Assembly: GCA_028339155.1 (NCBI GenBank)
Contig: JAOLBK010000004.1
Span: 62,001-126,000, forward strand
Length of the DNA: 64,000 nucleotides
Direction of reading: 5' to 3'
From: Litorivicinus sp.
GTDB lineage: Bacteria; Pseudomonadota; Gammaproteobacteria; Pseudomonadales; Litorivicinaceae
Below are positions 17,298 to 26,394 of the stretch, piece after piece. How positions within the stretch are numbered: position 1 is the stretch's first letter; every line of letters starts with the position of its first letter. The translations under genes and the position numbers were made by a program. A model generated the notes under the pieces. That model worked only from the letters and a program-made list of their open reading frames with translations, was not told the DNA's origin and searched no databases.

Positions 17298-18590
17298 TTA
17301 ATCGACTGCGTTAGCCGAACGTTTTTCTTTTGACTTGCCCGCGTAGATTTTAAGCGGCTCACTGTCACCTGTAACAACGCCTTCATCAATTACTATTTTG
17401 GAGACGTCGTTGTCTGAAGGCACTTCAAACATGGGGTTTAAAAGTATTGATTCAAGGATGGAACGCAGACCACGAGCGCCGGTTTTACGGTTCATCGCTT
17501 TTTTCGCCACGGCCCGCAGCGCGTCAGTCCTGACGTCCAGTTCAACACCTTCCATTCCGAACAGTTCACGGTATTGTTTTATCAACGCATTTTTGGGTTC
17601 TGATAGAATTTTTATCAGTGCCTCTTCGTCAAGTTCGGTGAGGGTTGCGATCACTGGCAATCGACCAACAAATTCAGGAATCAAGCCATATTTTACTAAA
17701 TCCTCTGGTTCCACATCCGCAAATGTTTCACCGATTGATTTAGTCTCATCTTTGGAGCGAACTTCGGCGCCGAATCCGATACCACCTTTCTCACTGCGAT
17801 CACGAATTACTTTGTCTAAACCTGAGAATGCACCACCACAAATAAATAGTATGTTTGAGGTGTCAACTTGCAAAAATTCCTGCTGAGGATGCTTTCGCCC
17901 GCCTTGGGGCGGCACCGATGCTACGGTACCTTCGATCAACTTTAAAAGCGCTTGTTGAACGCCTTCACCTGATACATCACGGGTAATCGATGGATTGTCA
18001 GATTTGCGAGAAATCTTATCAATTTCATCTATGTAAATAATGCCTTTCTGTGCTTTATCCACGTCATAGTCACACTTTTGAAGGAGCTTTTGGATGATAT
18101 TTTCAACATCCTCCCCCACATATCCAGCCTCAGTTAATGTAGTGGCATCGGCCATCGTGAACGGCACATTTAATAGCCGAGCTAACGTTTCAGCGAGGAG
18201 TGTTTTTCCAGATCCTGTCGGCCCAATTAGTAAGATATTAGACTTTCCGAGCTCAACTTCCCGTTCTGTTTTTTCGCTGTATCGAAGTCGCTTGTAATGA
18301 TTGTACACAGCAACCGCCAAAACGCGTTTCGCGCGCTCTTGACCAATTACGTAATCATCGAGCGTGGTCTTGATAACCTGTGGGACTGGAAGGCTGTCTC
18401 CGGTGCCCCCGTCTTCAGACCCCTTAATCTCTTCTCGAATAATATCAATGCAAAGGTCAACACACTCATCACATATGAAAACACTTGGCCCAGCGATTAA
18501 TTTGCGGACCTCATGCTGACTTTTTCCGCAAAACGAGCAATACAAGACCTTGCCGTTTTTATCTGATGATTTATCTGTTGAATCCGTCAT
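17298..18590 (-). CDS. clpX: ClpX, ATPase subunit of the ClpXP protease
   Basis: Unfolds tagged substrates and feeds them to ClpP. The N-terminal C4 zinc-binding domain ([11 protein letters not shown] and CDECVDLC) is followed by the AAA+ core with Walker A GPTGSGKT near residue 120, Walker [10 protein letters not shown], and the pore-loop region [10 protein letters not shown]. The ClpP-docking IGF-type loop reads GGIGFGAEV. 430 aa. Lies 47 bases after clpP and 15 before lon. Confidence 0.97.
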   Translation of the reverse strand: MTDSTDKSSDKNGKVLYCSFCGKSQHEVRKLIAGPSVFICDECVDLCIDIIREEIKGSEDGGTGDSLPVPQVIKTTLDDYVIGQERAKRVLAVAVYNHYKRLRYSEKTEREVELGKSNILLIGPTGSGKTLLAETLARLLNVPFTMADATTLTEAGYVGEDVENIIQKLLQKCDYDVDKAQKGIIYIDEIDKISRKSDNPSITRDVSGEGVQQALLKLIEGTVASVPPQGGRKHPQQEFLQVDTSNILFICGGAFSGLDKVIRDRSEKGGIGFGAEVRSKDETKSIGETFADVEPEDLVKYGLIPEFVGRLPVIATLTELDEEALIKILSEPKNALIKQYRELFGMEGVELDVRTDALRAVAKKAMNRKTGARGLRSILESILLNPMFEVPSDNDVSKIVIDEGVVTGDSEPLKIYAGKSKEKRSANAVD

Positions 18591-18637
18591 GGCTACCCTC
18601 GTCTATGCGTCAACATTTCTAAGTCAACTCTGGAAAA

Positions 18638-19243
18638 TCAAGATGCCTTGCTTGAATCTGATCGATGAGCCAGAACCTCATCGATTAAGCCGTATTTTTT
18701 TGCTTCTTCTGAATCCATGAATCGGTCGCGATCAGTATCTTTTGATATGTTTTTCATTGTTTGCCCAGTGTGGTGTGCAAGTAGCGAGTTTAGTTTCTCG
18801 CGAATTTTCAGGATCTCACGGGCATGAATATCAATGTCAGATGCTTGTCCAGAAAAGCCACCAAGCGGTTGATGAATCATCATACGGGAATTCGGCAAAG
18901 CGAACCGCTTCCCTTTTGCACCACCGGTCAGCAGAAAAGCACCCATGCTACACGCCTGTCCTATGCACAATGTCGAGACATCAGGCTTGATGAATTGCAT
19001 GGTGTCATAGATCGACATTCCCGCAGTCACTGATCCACCAGGCGAGTTAATATACAAATGGATATCTTTGTCTGGATTTTCTGATTCTAAGAAGAGAAGC
19101 TGAGCCACTATAAGGTTCGCCATATGATCCTCGACCTGGCCAACCATAAAAATCACGCGCTCCTTTAGAAGACGTGAATAGATGTCATACGCGCGCTCTC
19201 CACGGGAGCTTTGCTCTACAACAACTGGCACCAAACCTGTCAT
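18638..19243 (-). CDS. clpP: ClpP, proteolytic subunit of ClpXP/ClpAP
   Basis: Tetradecameric serine protease chamber. Catalytic triad: Ser99 in [11 protein letters not shown] (the family more often has GQAAS), His124 in MMIHQPLGG, and Asp173 in DTDRDRFM. 201 aa with a short N-terminal extension of the type removed on maturation. It starts 16 bases after tig, giving the classical tig-clpP-clpX-lon order. Confidence 0.97.
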   Translation of the reverse strand: MTGLVPVVVEQSSRGERAYDIYSRLLKERVIFMVGQVEDHMANLIVAQLLFLESENPDKDIHLYINSPGGSVTAGMSIYDTMQFIKPDVSTLCIGQACSMGAFLLTGGAKGKRFALPNSRMMIHQPLGGFSGQASDIDIHAREILKIREKLNSLLAHHTGQTMKNISKDTDRDRFMDSEEAKKYGLIDEVLAHRSDSSKAS

Positions 19244-19259
19244 ACGAATTTCCTTCTAA

Positions 19260-20570
19260 TTAACTTTGACGATTTTTCATTACGTCACTGTAAGACATAT
19301 CAATAGGCTTTAAACTTGCCTTTTCAAGCAATTTTTCTGCGACCTGTTCTTCGACAGCAAGGGCCCCGATCTGTCTAAGATTATCTTCATTGGAATAATA
19401 GAAATTCACAACTTCATCCGGATCATCGTACGCAGAGGCCATTTCATCAATCAAACTCTTGATTCGCGCATCTTCAGGCTTCAATTCGAGTGCCTTGACT
19501 GTGGCCCCCAGTAATACACCAAGACGAACTCTGCGTTCGGCTTGTTCAGTGAAGAGTTCATCAGGTAACTGATTAACTTCAAACTGTTGGCCACCACCAA
19601 AGCGCTCAGCGGCCTGTTTTTTCAATGTCTGAACTTCAGCAGTAATTGCTGAGGTTGGGACTGGAGTTTCTCCGTTGGCTTCTACAAGTGCATCAAACAC
19701 TTTTGTTTTATTCATATTTTTCAGGGCTGATGAAAGTTCTCTTTCCATTTGTTTTTTTAAGTCAGCTTTAAAGTCTTCTTCGGTACCAGATTCGATACCA
19801 AAAGATTTTATAAATACTTCATCAATCTTTGGAAGATCGCCGCGTTCAAGCTTAGTTACATCAATTTTGAATACGGCAGGCTTCGCTTTGAGATTCTCGG
19901 CATGATAGTCCTCAGGAAAGACCACCTCGACATCACGAGAGTCGCCTTTCTTCATTCCTAAAATACCATCTTCAAATCCTGGGATCATTGAACCAGAGCC
20001 AAGGCCTAAAACGTGATCGTTACCCTTGCCGCCTTCAAAAACTTCGCCATCTACAAACCCTTCAAAGTTGATCGTGACACGATCCCCTTTTTTTGCCTGC
20101 ACTTTTGGAGATTCCTTCCATTCTTTTTTCTGGTCACGGAGTGTGGCGATCATCTCTTTAATGTCAGCCGCTGCGATCTTGGATTGGATTTGTTCAATTT
20201 CCACACCATCAAGCCCTGCAGGCTCAATCTCCGGAAAGACTTCGAACGTTGCCTTAAACGAAAAATCACTACCCGCTTCATAGACCACATCTTCGATCTT
20301 TGGCTGGCCGATGGGCCTGACATCATGCTCACTTAAAGCTTGACCCAGCGCCTTTTCCATCAGATCGGACGCAATTTCTTGCCGAATTGCTTGACCATAA
20401 CGCTGTTTAACCACAGACGCCGGAACCTTACCCGGACGAAATCCATCAATCTTGACGCGTTGAGCAGCTTCTTTGAGCTTGATTTCAAACTCAGCCTCAA
20501 CATCAGAACTAGGGACAGTAATAACAAATTGACGCTCAAGAGCGCTCGGTGATTCCAGGACAGCCTGCAT
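19260..20570 (-). CDS. tig: Trigger factor
   Basis: Ribosome-bound chaperone and peptidyl-prolyl isomerase that meets nascent chains. The N-terminal ribosome-binding domain carries the signature GFRPGKVPASVVKQRYG near residue 43, the FKBP-type domain lies at about 155-245 (GDRVTINFEGFVDGE), and a long alpha-helical chaperone domain follows. 436 aa (E. coli 432). First gene of the clpPX-lon cluster; tRNA-Leu lies 75 bases upstream on the same strand. Confidence 0.97.
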   Translation of the reverse strand: MQAVLESPSALERQFVITVPSSDVEAEFEIKLKEAAQRVKIDGFRPGKVPASVVKQRYGQAIRQEIASDLMEKALGQALSEHDVRPIGQPKIEDVVYEAGSDFSFKATFEVFPEIEPAGLDGVEIEQIQSKIAAADIKEMIATLRDQKKEWKESPKVQAKKGDRVTINFEGFVDGEVFEGGKGNDHVLGLGSGSMIPGFEDGILGMKKGDSRDVEVVFPEDYHAENLKAKPAVFKIDVTKLERGDLPKIDEVFIKSFGIESGTEEDFKADLKKQMERELSSALKNMNKTKVFDALVEANGETPVPTSAITAEVQTLKKQAAERFGGGQQFEVNQLPDELFTEQAERRVRLGVLLGATVKALELKPEDARIKSLIDEMASAYDDPDEVVNFYYSNEDNLRQIGALAVEEQVAEKLLEKASLKPIDMSYSDVMKNRQS

Positions 20571-20644
20571 TCAGTAACCTCAAATTCGATACTTTAGAAA
20601 ATAAACGCGTAAGGATACTGTTTTCAATCGGAACCGTACAGTGA

Positions 20645-20729
<85 letters not shown>

Positions 20730-20822
20730 AACAGAACGCAGAGCGCGTTATGAAGCGCCGAATACTGAAGTATTAAGAACGAAAATTCAAGCATCGTTAT
20801 CGATCAATTCTTTTTTTCGTTT

Positions 20823-21806
20823 TTATCGCCGGCTAATTCGATTTACCTCGGCAATAGCTCGATTTACTGAGTCTTGATAAACCCCACCCCGGAGATCATT
20901 TAAACGTTGCAGTCGACCAATTGCTCGTTTGCTCGCACCTAATTGTTGAATTTTTGCTTGAGCGATCGCGGCTTCGGCAAAGGCAGAGGCCGCCTCCTCC
21001 TCTCGTCCAACCGCTTCGAGCATCAGGCCGTACTGATATCCAAGTGCAGCATGAGAGACTCGATTATAAAGAGAGCGAATGATCTGAATCGCTTTGTCTC
21101 GCGCTCCTTCGTCCCACAATCTCAAGGCGTCCACAAAGCTCGACTGCTTCTCTTTTCTAACCTCCGCAGTTTCCAAAAAAGCAGATTTCTTGGGGTCTCC
21201 GTTAGGAGGTACGAACGCGGAGACCGTTTTCTCTGGAAGGTTTAATAAAAGCCGTCTAACCGCTATAAAAATACCATTCAGTTTATTGTCATCTGAAGCA
21301 TTTTGAGCGGAAGAAAACACTGCAAGGCCCGCCGAAATCGGATCAAGTGGGAAAGATCCACCGTTTTCAGTAAAGCGGTATTTGGCTGTCCAAAGCTCCT
21401 CATCGTTTTCAGTCAGGATTCTTGCACCAACATTAATGATCAATCGAGAGGCAACAATAAATTCTTTTATTTCATATTCTTGAATGCTTAACTGAATCCT
21501 GAATTTACATTCCGAATTGACCAGATAGTTGAGTGGCGCGAGGTGTGCAACAAGGGCACGTTGAAATGCCGCTCTCTCTTGAGGACTCAGTTCAATCCCC
21601 GAATTCATCATTAGATCTTCAACGCGAAGGCACTGAACTGCGCCAAGCCCCTCGCCGTTAACATCAGGAGAAACCTTCCCCTTCGCTGTATCAAAAGGAA
21701 TAACCTTTTTGTCTTTTAAAACTTTACTGTCGCCACATCCGAACAGAGTATTCAAGACAACGACTACTGTAAGTAGTTTTGCTATTTTACCAAATTGAAA
21801 ATTCAT
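20823..21806 (-). CDS. Putative lipoprotein with C-terminal TPR-like helices, function unknown
   Basis: I do not recognise the family. A lipoprotein signal is clear: a hydrophobic stretch ending in LNTLFGC with Cys24, then GDS. The middle part (about residues 50-200) looks like an alternating beta/alpha domain of the kind found in outer-membrane-associated lipoproteins (CRVEDLMMNSGIEL to LIINVGARILTEN). The last 110 residues are Ala-rich helices with a TPR-like pattern (ALRLWDEGARDKAIQIIRSL, HAALGYQYGLMLEAVGREEE). 327 aa. It is upstream of tRNA-Leu/tig on the same strand with 93 bases between. A role in envelope maintenance is only a guess from the signal. Confidence 0.7.
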   Translation of the reverse strand: MNFQFGKIAKLLTVVVVLNTLFGCGDSKVLKDKKVIPFDTAKGKVSPDVNGEGLGAVQCLRVEDLMMNSGIELSPQERAAFQRALVAHLAPLNYLVNSECKFRIQLSIQEYEIKEFIVASRLIINVGARILTENDEELWTAKYRFTENGGSFPLDPISAGLAVFSSAQNASDDNKLNGIFIAVRRLLLNLPEKTVSAFVPPNGDPKKSAFLETAEVRKEKQSSFVDALRLWDEGARDKAIQIIRSLYNRVSHAALGYQYGLMLEAVGREEEAASAFAEAAIAQAKIQQLGASKRAIGRLQRLNDLRGGVYQDSVNRAIAEVNRISRR

Positions 21807-22095
21807 GAGGATGTTTGCTCGGATAAAGAGAGGTCTTAGTTATTTTACACTTTAGTAGTGGATCGCGTGGGATTTTATAGCAAATATTAAGTCGAGTGGA
21901 ACATGTGATTAATAGAATGAAGACCGAGGCGCTATGAGAGCCCAGCAGACATAACTCAGTAAATCTATCAACAAATTCCTAGCAGTCTGGATTGGTGATT
22001 TCGAATATTCTGTTTGGCTTGGTTATTTGCACAGGCAGTACTTTTGACGAAACCGTCGCGAGAGGACTATTGAAAAAATTTCGGTGAGAAATTAT
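21807..22095. other. Gap between the lipoprotein gene and copD
   Basis: About 290 bases with no open reading frame, tRNA or convincing terminator. It must carry the promoter of the lipoprotein gene and the 3' end of the copCD transcript, but I see no clear consensus. Confidence 0.5.
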
Positions 22096-22965
22096 TCACG
22101 TACTCATTGGCAAAGTAAGCGAAGTAGTCAGGAGAGCGGAGAAAAACAAAATGCATAAAGCCAGTCCCATCTCAAAATTCACAGAAGACTGAAGTCTTTT
22201 TGCCCCGACAACTGGGTTTTCGATAAGTAAGGGTACAAACCTAAATTTATTCAAAGCCCCTAGAGATAATAAGGCAGAAACAGTTACGAGCTTCACCAAA
22301 AGCACATTGCCGTAGGTTGTATTGATCAGATCAGAAAAACTTCCCAGCAGATTGTAAGCAAATACAAGACCTGAAATCACCAAAGCCCCAATATATCTTG
22401 TTGCTAACACACCAAAACGATGCGCGATAAAGAATAGGTTTTCATTGCCATTTGATAGGCACATCCAACGAAAGGGCATCAAAGAGCCGAGCCAGTAAGC
22501 GATGCCAGCCAAATGAATTAGCAGTAGGCTTTGTGTAACAAGACCTTCTCTAGTGGAATGACCGACCATCACAAACGACGATAAAACCAGTGCCAAACCA
22601 AAAAGAGATCCAACAAGACCTGATTGAGAGGAACTTTTGCTTGTGATTATTACTATCAGAAACCCGAGTAATGTGATCAATGATGCGAGACCAGCTTTAG
22701 AATCCAATGCAAGCTGCAGCATGGCTATGTCAAGAGCGCTCATGAGATCACCCCCCATATTTCCAGCAACTGAGAGAAAAATGCTGAGTGAAGCCACTAC
22801 GCCCAAGATTGCGCTTTTCTTGATCAAGCTCTGACAATAACGTACTCCAGTTGGCGACTGATTTTTACCAAAATGATGAATAAATAAAATTGTTCCAACT
22901 GCACCAAGCGATGATAGGTAGAGCAAAACCCTCAAAAAAGGGATTATAAAACTCCAAATATCCAT
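22096..22965 (-). CDS. copD: CopD family copper-transport membrane protein
   Basis: Integral inner-membrane protein thought to move copper together with the periplasmic CopC. The 289 residues hold about eight hydrophobic segments with conserved membrane histidines (LFIHHFG near residue 28, SFVMVGHSTREG near 135, LLLIHLAGIAYWLGSLMPF near 150), the layout of the CopD domain. The start codon follows the copC stop after a single base, so both are surely one operon with copC first. Confidence 0.88.
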   Translation of the reverse strand: MDIWSFIIPFLRVLLYLSSLGAVGTILFIHHFGKNQSPTGVRYCQSLIKKSAILGVVASLSIFLSVAGNMGGDLMSALDIAMLQLALDSKAGLASLITLLGFLIVIITSKSSSQSGLVGSLFGLALVLSSFVMVGHSTREGLVTQSLLLIHLAGIAYWLGSLMPFRWMCLSNGNENLFFIAHRFGVLATRYIGALVISGLVFAYNLLGSFSDLINTTYGNVLLVKLVTVSALLSLGALNKFRFVPLLIENPVVGAKRLQSSVNFEMGLALCILFFSALLTTSLTLPMST

Positions 22966-22966
22966 G

Positions 22967-23362
22967 CTAGTTGCTGGTCAACTTAAAAGAAAAATCACCT
23001 TTAATGACATGCCCGTCTTCTCCCATCGCACGCCATGCAACAGCATAGTTTCCACTGGTCAATTGCGGCAATGCAATAGCATGTGTCTCAGCAACCTTCA
23101 TGAGAAAGTCCTTGCCGAGAGAAACCTCATCACCCTCACTACCACCAAATAAACTCTCCAAAAGTGAACCATTGCTGTTGGCGTTAAGTTTAAGCATTTC
23201 CACTTTGATGAGTTTTGCTGGTGATTTGAACACTATTTCTATCTGTGGTGGTGTTTGATCCAAAGAAGCGCCATCTTTCGGCGATAAAGATGCCAATGGT
23301 GAATGTGCCGAAGCGGAAATTGGCAGCATCAGCAACAGAAAAACAAAAAAGTGTTTAAACAT
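22967..23362 (-). CDS. copC: Periplasmic copper-binding protein CopC
   Basis: Small beta-sandwich protein that binds Cu(II) in the periplasm. A Sec signal peptide (MFKHFFVFLLLMLPISASA) would leave His20 as the first mature residue, the N-terminal copper ligand of CopC. The C-terminal half has the second ligand set in EDGHVIKGDFSF. 131 aa. No Met-rich Cu(I) site is seen, so it is probably of the single Cu(II)-site type. Directly upstream of copD. Confidence 0.9.
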   Translation of the reverse strand: MFKHFFVFLLLMLPISASAHSPLASLSPKDGASLDQTPPQIEIVFKSPAKLIKVEMLKLNANSNGSLLESLFGGSEGDEVSLGKDFLMKVAETHAIALPQLTSGNYAVAWRAMGEDGHVIKGDFSFKLTSN

Positions 23363-23791
23363 TAAGTTCTCGATTTATTTGGAATTTGCTAGCGCATGGA
23401 TTTACTCATCATAAAAACAAAAGTAATGATAGCTTTGTGAGTAACCTACCTTACACATTTATTAAATCATTTTATGATAAATGCAATCTATTTTTATTAG
23501 ACCTCTAAATCTTTTCAAGCTTTGTGTGCAAGTTCAGTAAAAGATTAGAGACGACAAACATAAGTGATCAACTCTTTTAGGCTAGAAAGCCACCTAAGCT
23601 TTGTGATATTTGCTGTGAACACGAGAAAATTTTTGCCGAATAAGTAAGAGCATTATAAAACCAATCCAGTTTTCTCGCACGCAGAGGCAATTTCAGTAAT
23701 ACTGACCGCGATCAGGACGACGACAACGACAACGACATGGAATGGTCTGAACACTGGACGTTTATTCGCTTCATCAAGTAATTAAGTCACC
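23363..23791. other. Divergent intergenic region copC / ligase-associated module
   Basis: About 430 bases, AT-rich on the copC side. It must hold both promoters. I find no ORF, no clear LexA box (CTG-N10-CAG type) and no obvious copper-regulator site by eye. A short run of GAC/AAC triplets (GACGACGACAACGACAACGA) lies at about 23716-23735. Confidence 0.5.
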
Positions 23792-24814
23792 ATGGTATCG
23801 AAAAAAAGCCGTCGCCGTGATCCTTTGGTGATCAGGACCCCTGAAGGTTTGTATTGTCCCAAGGCGGGCGCACACATTGATCCCTGGCGGCCAGTCGATT
23901 GTGCATTAATCACCCATGCCCATGCTGATCATGCGCGTGCGGGGTCGAAGGACTATCACTGTGCGATTGGTGGCGAAGGGTTACTCAAGCAGCGACTTGG
24001 TGACCAGCAGATCACAACTCATGCCTACGGCGAGTCGTTCACGCGTGGGGAAGTTCAAATCAGCTTCCATCCCGCCGGCCATGTTCTTGGATCAGCGCAA
24101 ATCCGTCTTGATGATAGTGATGCGGTGTGGGTCATTACTGGTGACTACAAACGAGATCCCGATCCAACTTGCAAAGCCTTCGAGCCCGTTACCTGTGACG
24201 TTTTAATCACCGAGGCGACCTTCGCACTTCCTATCTATCGCTGGCCATCCATAGACCAGACGATGGACCAGTTATTCGCTTGGTGGGATCATCATGTCCG
24301 TCATCAGCGTACCCCTGTTCTTCTCTGCTACTCGTTAGGCAAAGCCCAACGCATGATGGCGGAGATTCAGCGTCGCTCAGACCGCTCGGTAAAAGTCCAT
24401 GGGGCAGTCGCAACCTTAAATCGTGTCTATGAGCAAGAAGGTGTCAAACTCTGCCCGTGGGAGCGCACAAGTGAGACCAATAAGAGCGTCTCAAGCGATC
24501 TCGTTATTGCCCCACCACAGGTGGCAGGATCCTCGTTTTTAAAACGATTTCATCCGACAGAGTTGGCAATGGCTTCCGGTTGGATGCAAGTCCGTGGCGT
24601 TCGGCGGCGCGCATCAATTCATCAAGGGTTCGTAGTGAGCGATCATGCCGATTGGAATGGCCTCATCCAGACAGTTCAGGACAGTCAAGCGACCCAGGTG
24701 TACGCAACGCATGGCGAAACCCGAGTGTTAACACGGTATCTCACCGAGCACCTCGGCATTTTAGCAGAGCGTTTGGAAACCGCATTTGGAATTGAAGAAG
24801 GCATCGATCAATGA
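23792..24814 (+). CDS. Ligase-associated DNA exonuclease (metallo-beta-lactamase / beta-CASP type)
   Basis: Predicted nuclease that trims DNA ends for the neighbouring ligase; related to SNM1/Pso2 enzymes. Metal-binding motifs in order: THAHADHA near residue 40, HPAGHVLGSAQI near 90, VITGDYKRD near 110, the acidic motif ITEATFALPIY, and SDHADW plus YATHGE near the C-terminus. 340 aa, the usual size. First gene of a four-gene cluster; its stop overlaps the ligase start in ATGA form. Family members co-occur with the ligase and helicase seen next, and the grouping is what supports the DNA-repair role. Confidence 0.92.
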   Translation: MVSKKSRRRDPLVIRTPEGLYCPKAGAHIDPWRPVDCALITHAHADHARAGSKDYHCAIGGEGLLKQRLGDQQITTHAYGESFTRGEVQISFHPAGHVLGSAQIRLDDSDAVWVITGDYKRDPDPTCKAFEPVTCDVLITEATFALPIYRWPSIDQTMDQLFAWWDHHVRHQRTPVLLCYSLGKAQRMMAEIQRRSDRSVKVHGAVATLNRVYEQEGVKLCPWERTSETNKSVSSDLVIAPPQVAGSSFLKRFHPTELAMASGWMQVRGVRRRASIHQGFVVSDHADWNGLIQTVQDSQATQVYATHGETRVLTRYLTEHLGILAERLETAFGIEEGIDQ

Positions 24815-26394
24815 ATTTTGTCGGCTTGTTTCAAGCGCTGGATACCAGTCAGTCGACCAACGCAAAACGGAACGCTTTGATTGAATTTATTCGTCATGCC
24901 GATGTGCTTGAAAGTGCAATCGCAGTTGAGGCACTCACTAGTCAACTGGGAAAAAAACGACTCAAACCCAGTCTCTTAAAGTACACGGCCAATCAAGCGT
25001 TTATCAAGACAACCTGGCTGTTTGAGGAGTGTTACGCAACCGTCGGTGATCTGTCAGAAACGCTTGCCATCTTGTTTGCCAACCCGCAGGCGAAACCGCA
25101 AACCAAAGATCCAATTCTCAAGCAATGGATTGATCGCCAGACAGCGCTCGCAGGCCTCAAACCAGAGGTTTTTGCCGATGCACTACTCGCGCAACTAGAT
25201 CAGTTTTCAAAGGATGAGGCGTTTTTATTTCTCAAACTATCATCCGGTGGCTTTCGGGTAGGCGTCAGCAAAGGCCTGGTGCATGAAGCAATTGCACGCG
25301 CTATCGATATGGACCGGGCAGTCATTGAAGAACGATTGATGGGACCGTTCGTCGCTGACCGCGATTGGTTAAAACGACTGCAAGAACCAGTTACACAAAA
25401 CGAACTAGATGCCAGACCTTTGCCATTTTTGCTAGCCAATCCAATCACAGAGCAGGAGATCGCATCACTTAATCCGCAAGACATGCTGGTTGAATACAAA
25501 TGGGATGGCATCCGAGCTCAATTGATTAAAACCGATCAAACCATCCGTCTGTGGTCTCGAGGTGATCACGACATTACTGAGCAATTCCCCGACATCGTCG
25601 ACAGTGCGATCACCCTTCCTTCACTCATCATTCTCGATGGCGAAATTCTCGCTGGAACACCTGGCCAATTGCAGAGCTTTAATCAACTTCAGACCCGTTT
25701 GAACCGCAAACGTATTACACAAACACTGCTCAAAACAAACCCTGCTTTCTTCAAATGCTATGATCTCTTACGCTTTCAAGGCGAAGACATGCGGGATCAA
25801 CCGCTGGCTGCACGCAAAGCAGTGCTCCAAACCATCGCGTTCCACCAAAGTCCTGTGCTGTCACCACAACGCGTTGAGGAGATTTCAGCGATGAGAGAGG
25901 CGGCACGCGACATTGGTGCTGAAGGCGTCATGATCAAGAATCGACAGAGCACCTACGGATCTGGACGGAAAGCTGGTTATTGGTGGAAATGGAAACTGGA
26001 GCCCATGACTGCCGATTGCATCTTAATCTATGCGCAAGCAGGCCATGGGCGTCGAGCGAACCTGCATAGCGACTACACACTCGCGTGCTGGAATGATCAG
26101 GGTGAATTGGTCCCTGTTGCGAAGGCGTATTCGGGTTTGACCGATGTTGAGCTAAAAGCCATGGATCAATGGATCAGAAAACATACTATCCAGAAATTCG
26201 GGCCCGTACGGCAAGTCGAGCCATTACAGGTCTTTGAAATTGGATTCGAGGGCATTGCAGTCTCCACCCGACATAAAAGTGGAGTCGCACTTCGGTTTCC
26301 ACGGATTTTACGCTGGCGGCAGGATGTTGGACCCAAGGACGCAGACGAATTGACACATTTTCACGCACTCATGACGAACTACCATGTCCTTTGA
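24811..26394 (+). CDS. ATP-dependent DNA ligase of the ligase-associated damage-response module
   Basis: Seals DNA nicks with ATP. An N-terminal DNA-binding domain of about 210 residues precedes the adenylation domain, with the nucleotidyl-lysine motif EYKWDGIRAQL near residue 230, motif III region LIILDGEIL, motif IV EGVMIKNRQSTY, motif V YWWKWK and an OB-fold domain to the end. 527 aa, as in the bacterial LigB/cisplatin-response type and unlike LigD, since no nuclease or polymerase domain is attached. Overlaps the exonuclease by 4 bases and the helicase by 11. Confidence 0.94.
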   Translation: MNFVGLFQALDTSQSTNAKRNALIEFIRHADVLESAIAVEALTSQLGKKRLKPSLLKYTANQAFIKTTWLFEECYATVGDLSETLAILFANPQAKPQTKDPILKQWIDRQTALAGLKPEVFADALLAQLDQFSKDEAFLFLKLSSGGFRVGVSKGLVHEAIARAIDMDRAVIEERLMGPFVADRDWLKRLQEPVTQNELDARPLPFLLANPITEQEIASLNPQDMLVEYKWDGIRAQLIKTDQTIRLWSRGDHDITEQFPDIVDSAITLPSLIILDGEILAGTPGQLQSFNQLQTRLNRKRITQTLLKTNPAFFKCYDLLRFQGEDMRDQPLAARKAVLQTIAFHQSPVLSPQRVEEISAMREAARDIGAEGVMIKNRQSTYGSGRKAGYWWKWKLEPMTADCILIYAQAGHGRRANLHSDYTLACWNDQGELVPVAKAYSGLTDVELKAMDQWIRKHTIQKFGPVRQVEPLQVFEIGFEGIAVSTRHKSGVALRFPRILRWRQDVGPKDADELTHFHALMTNYHVL

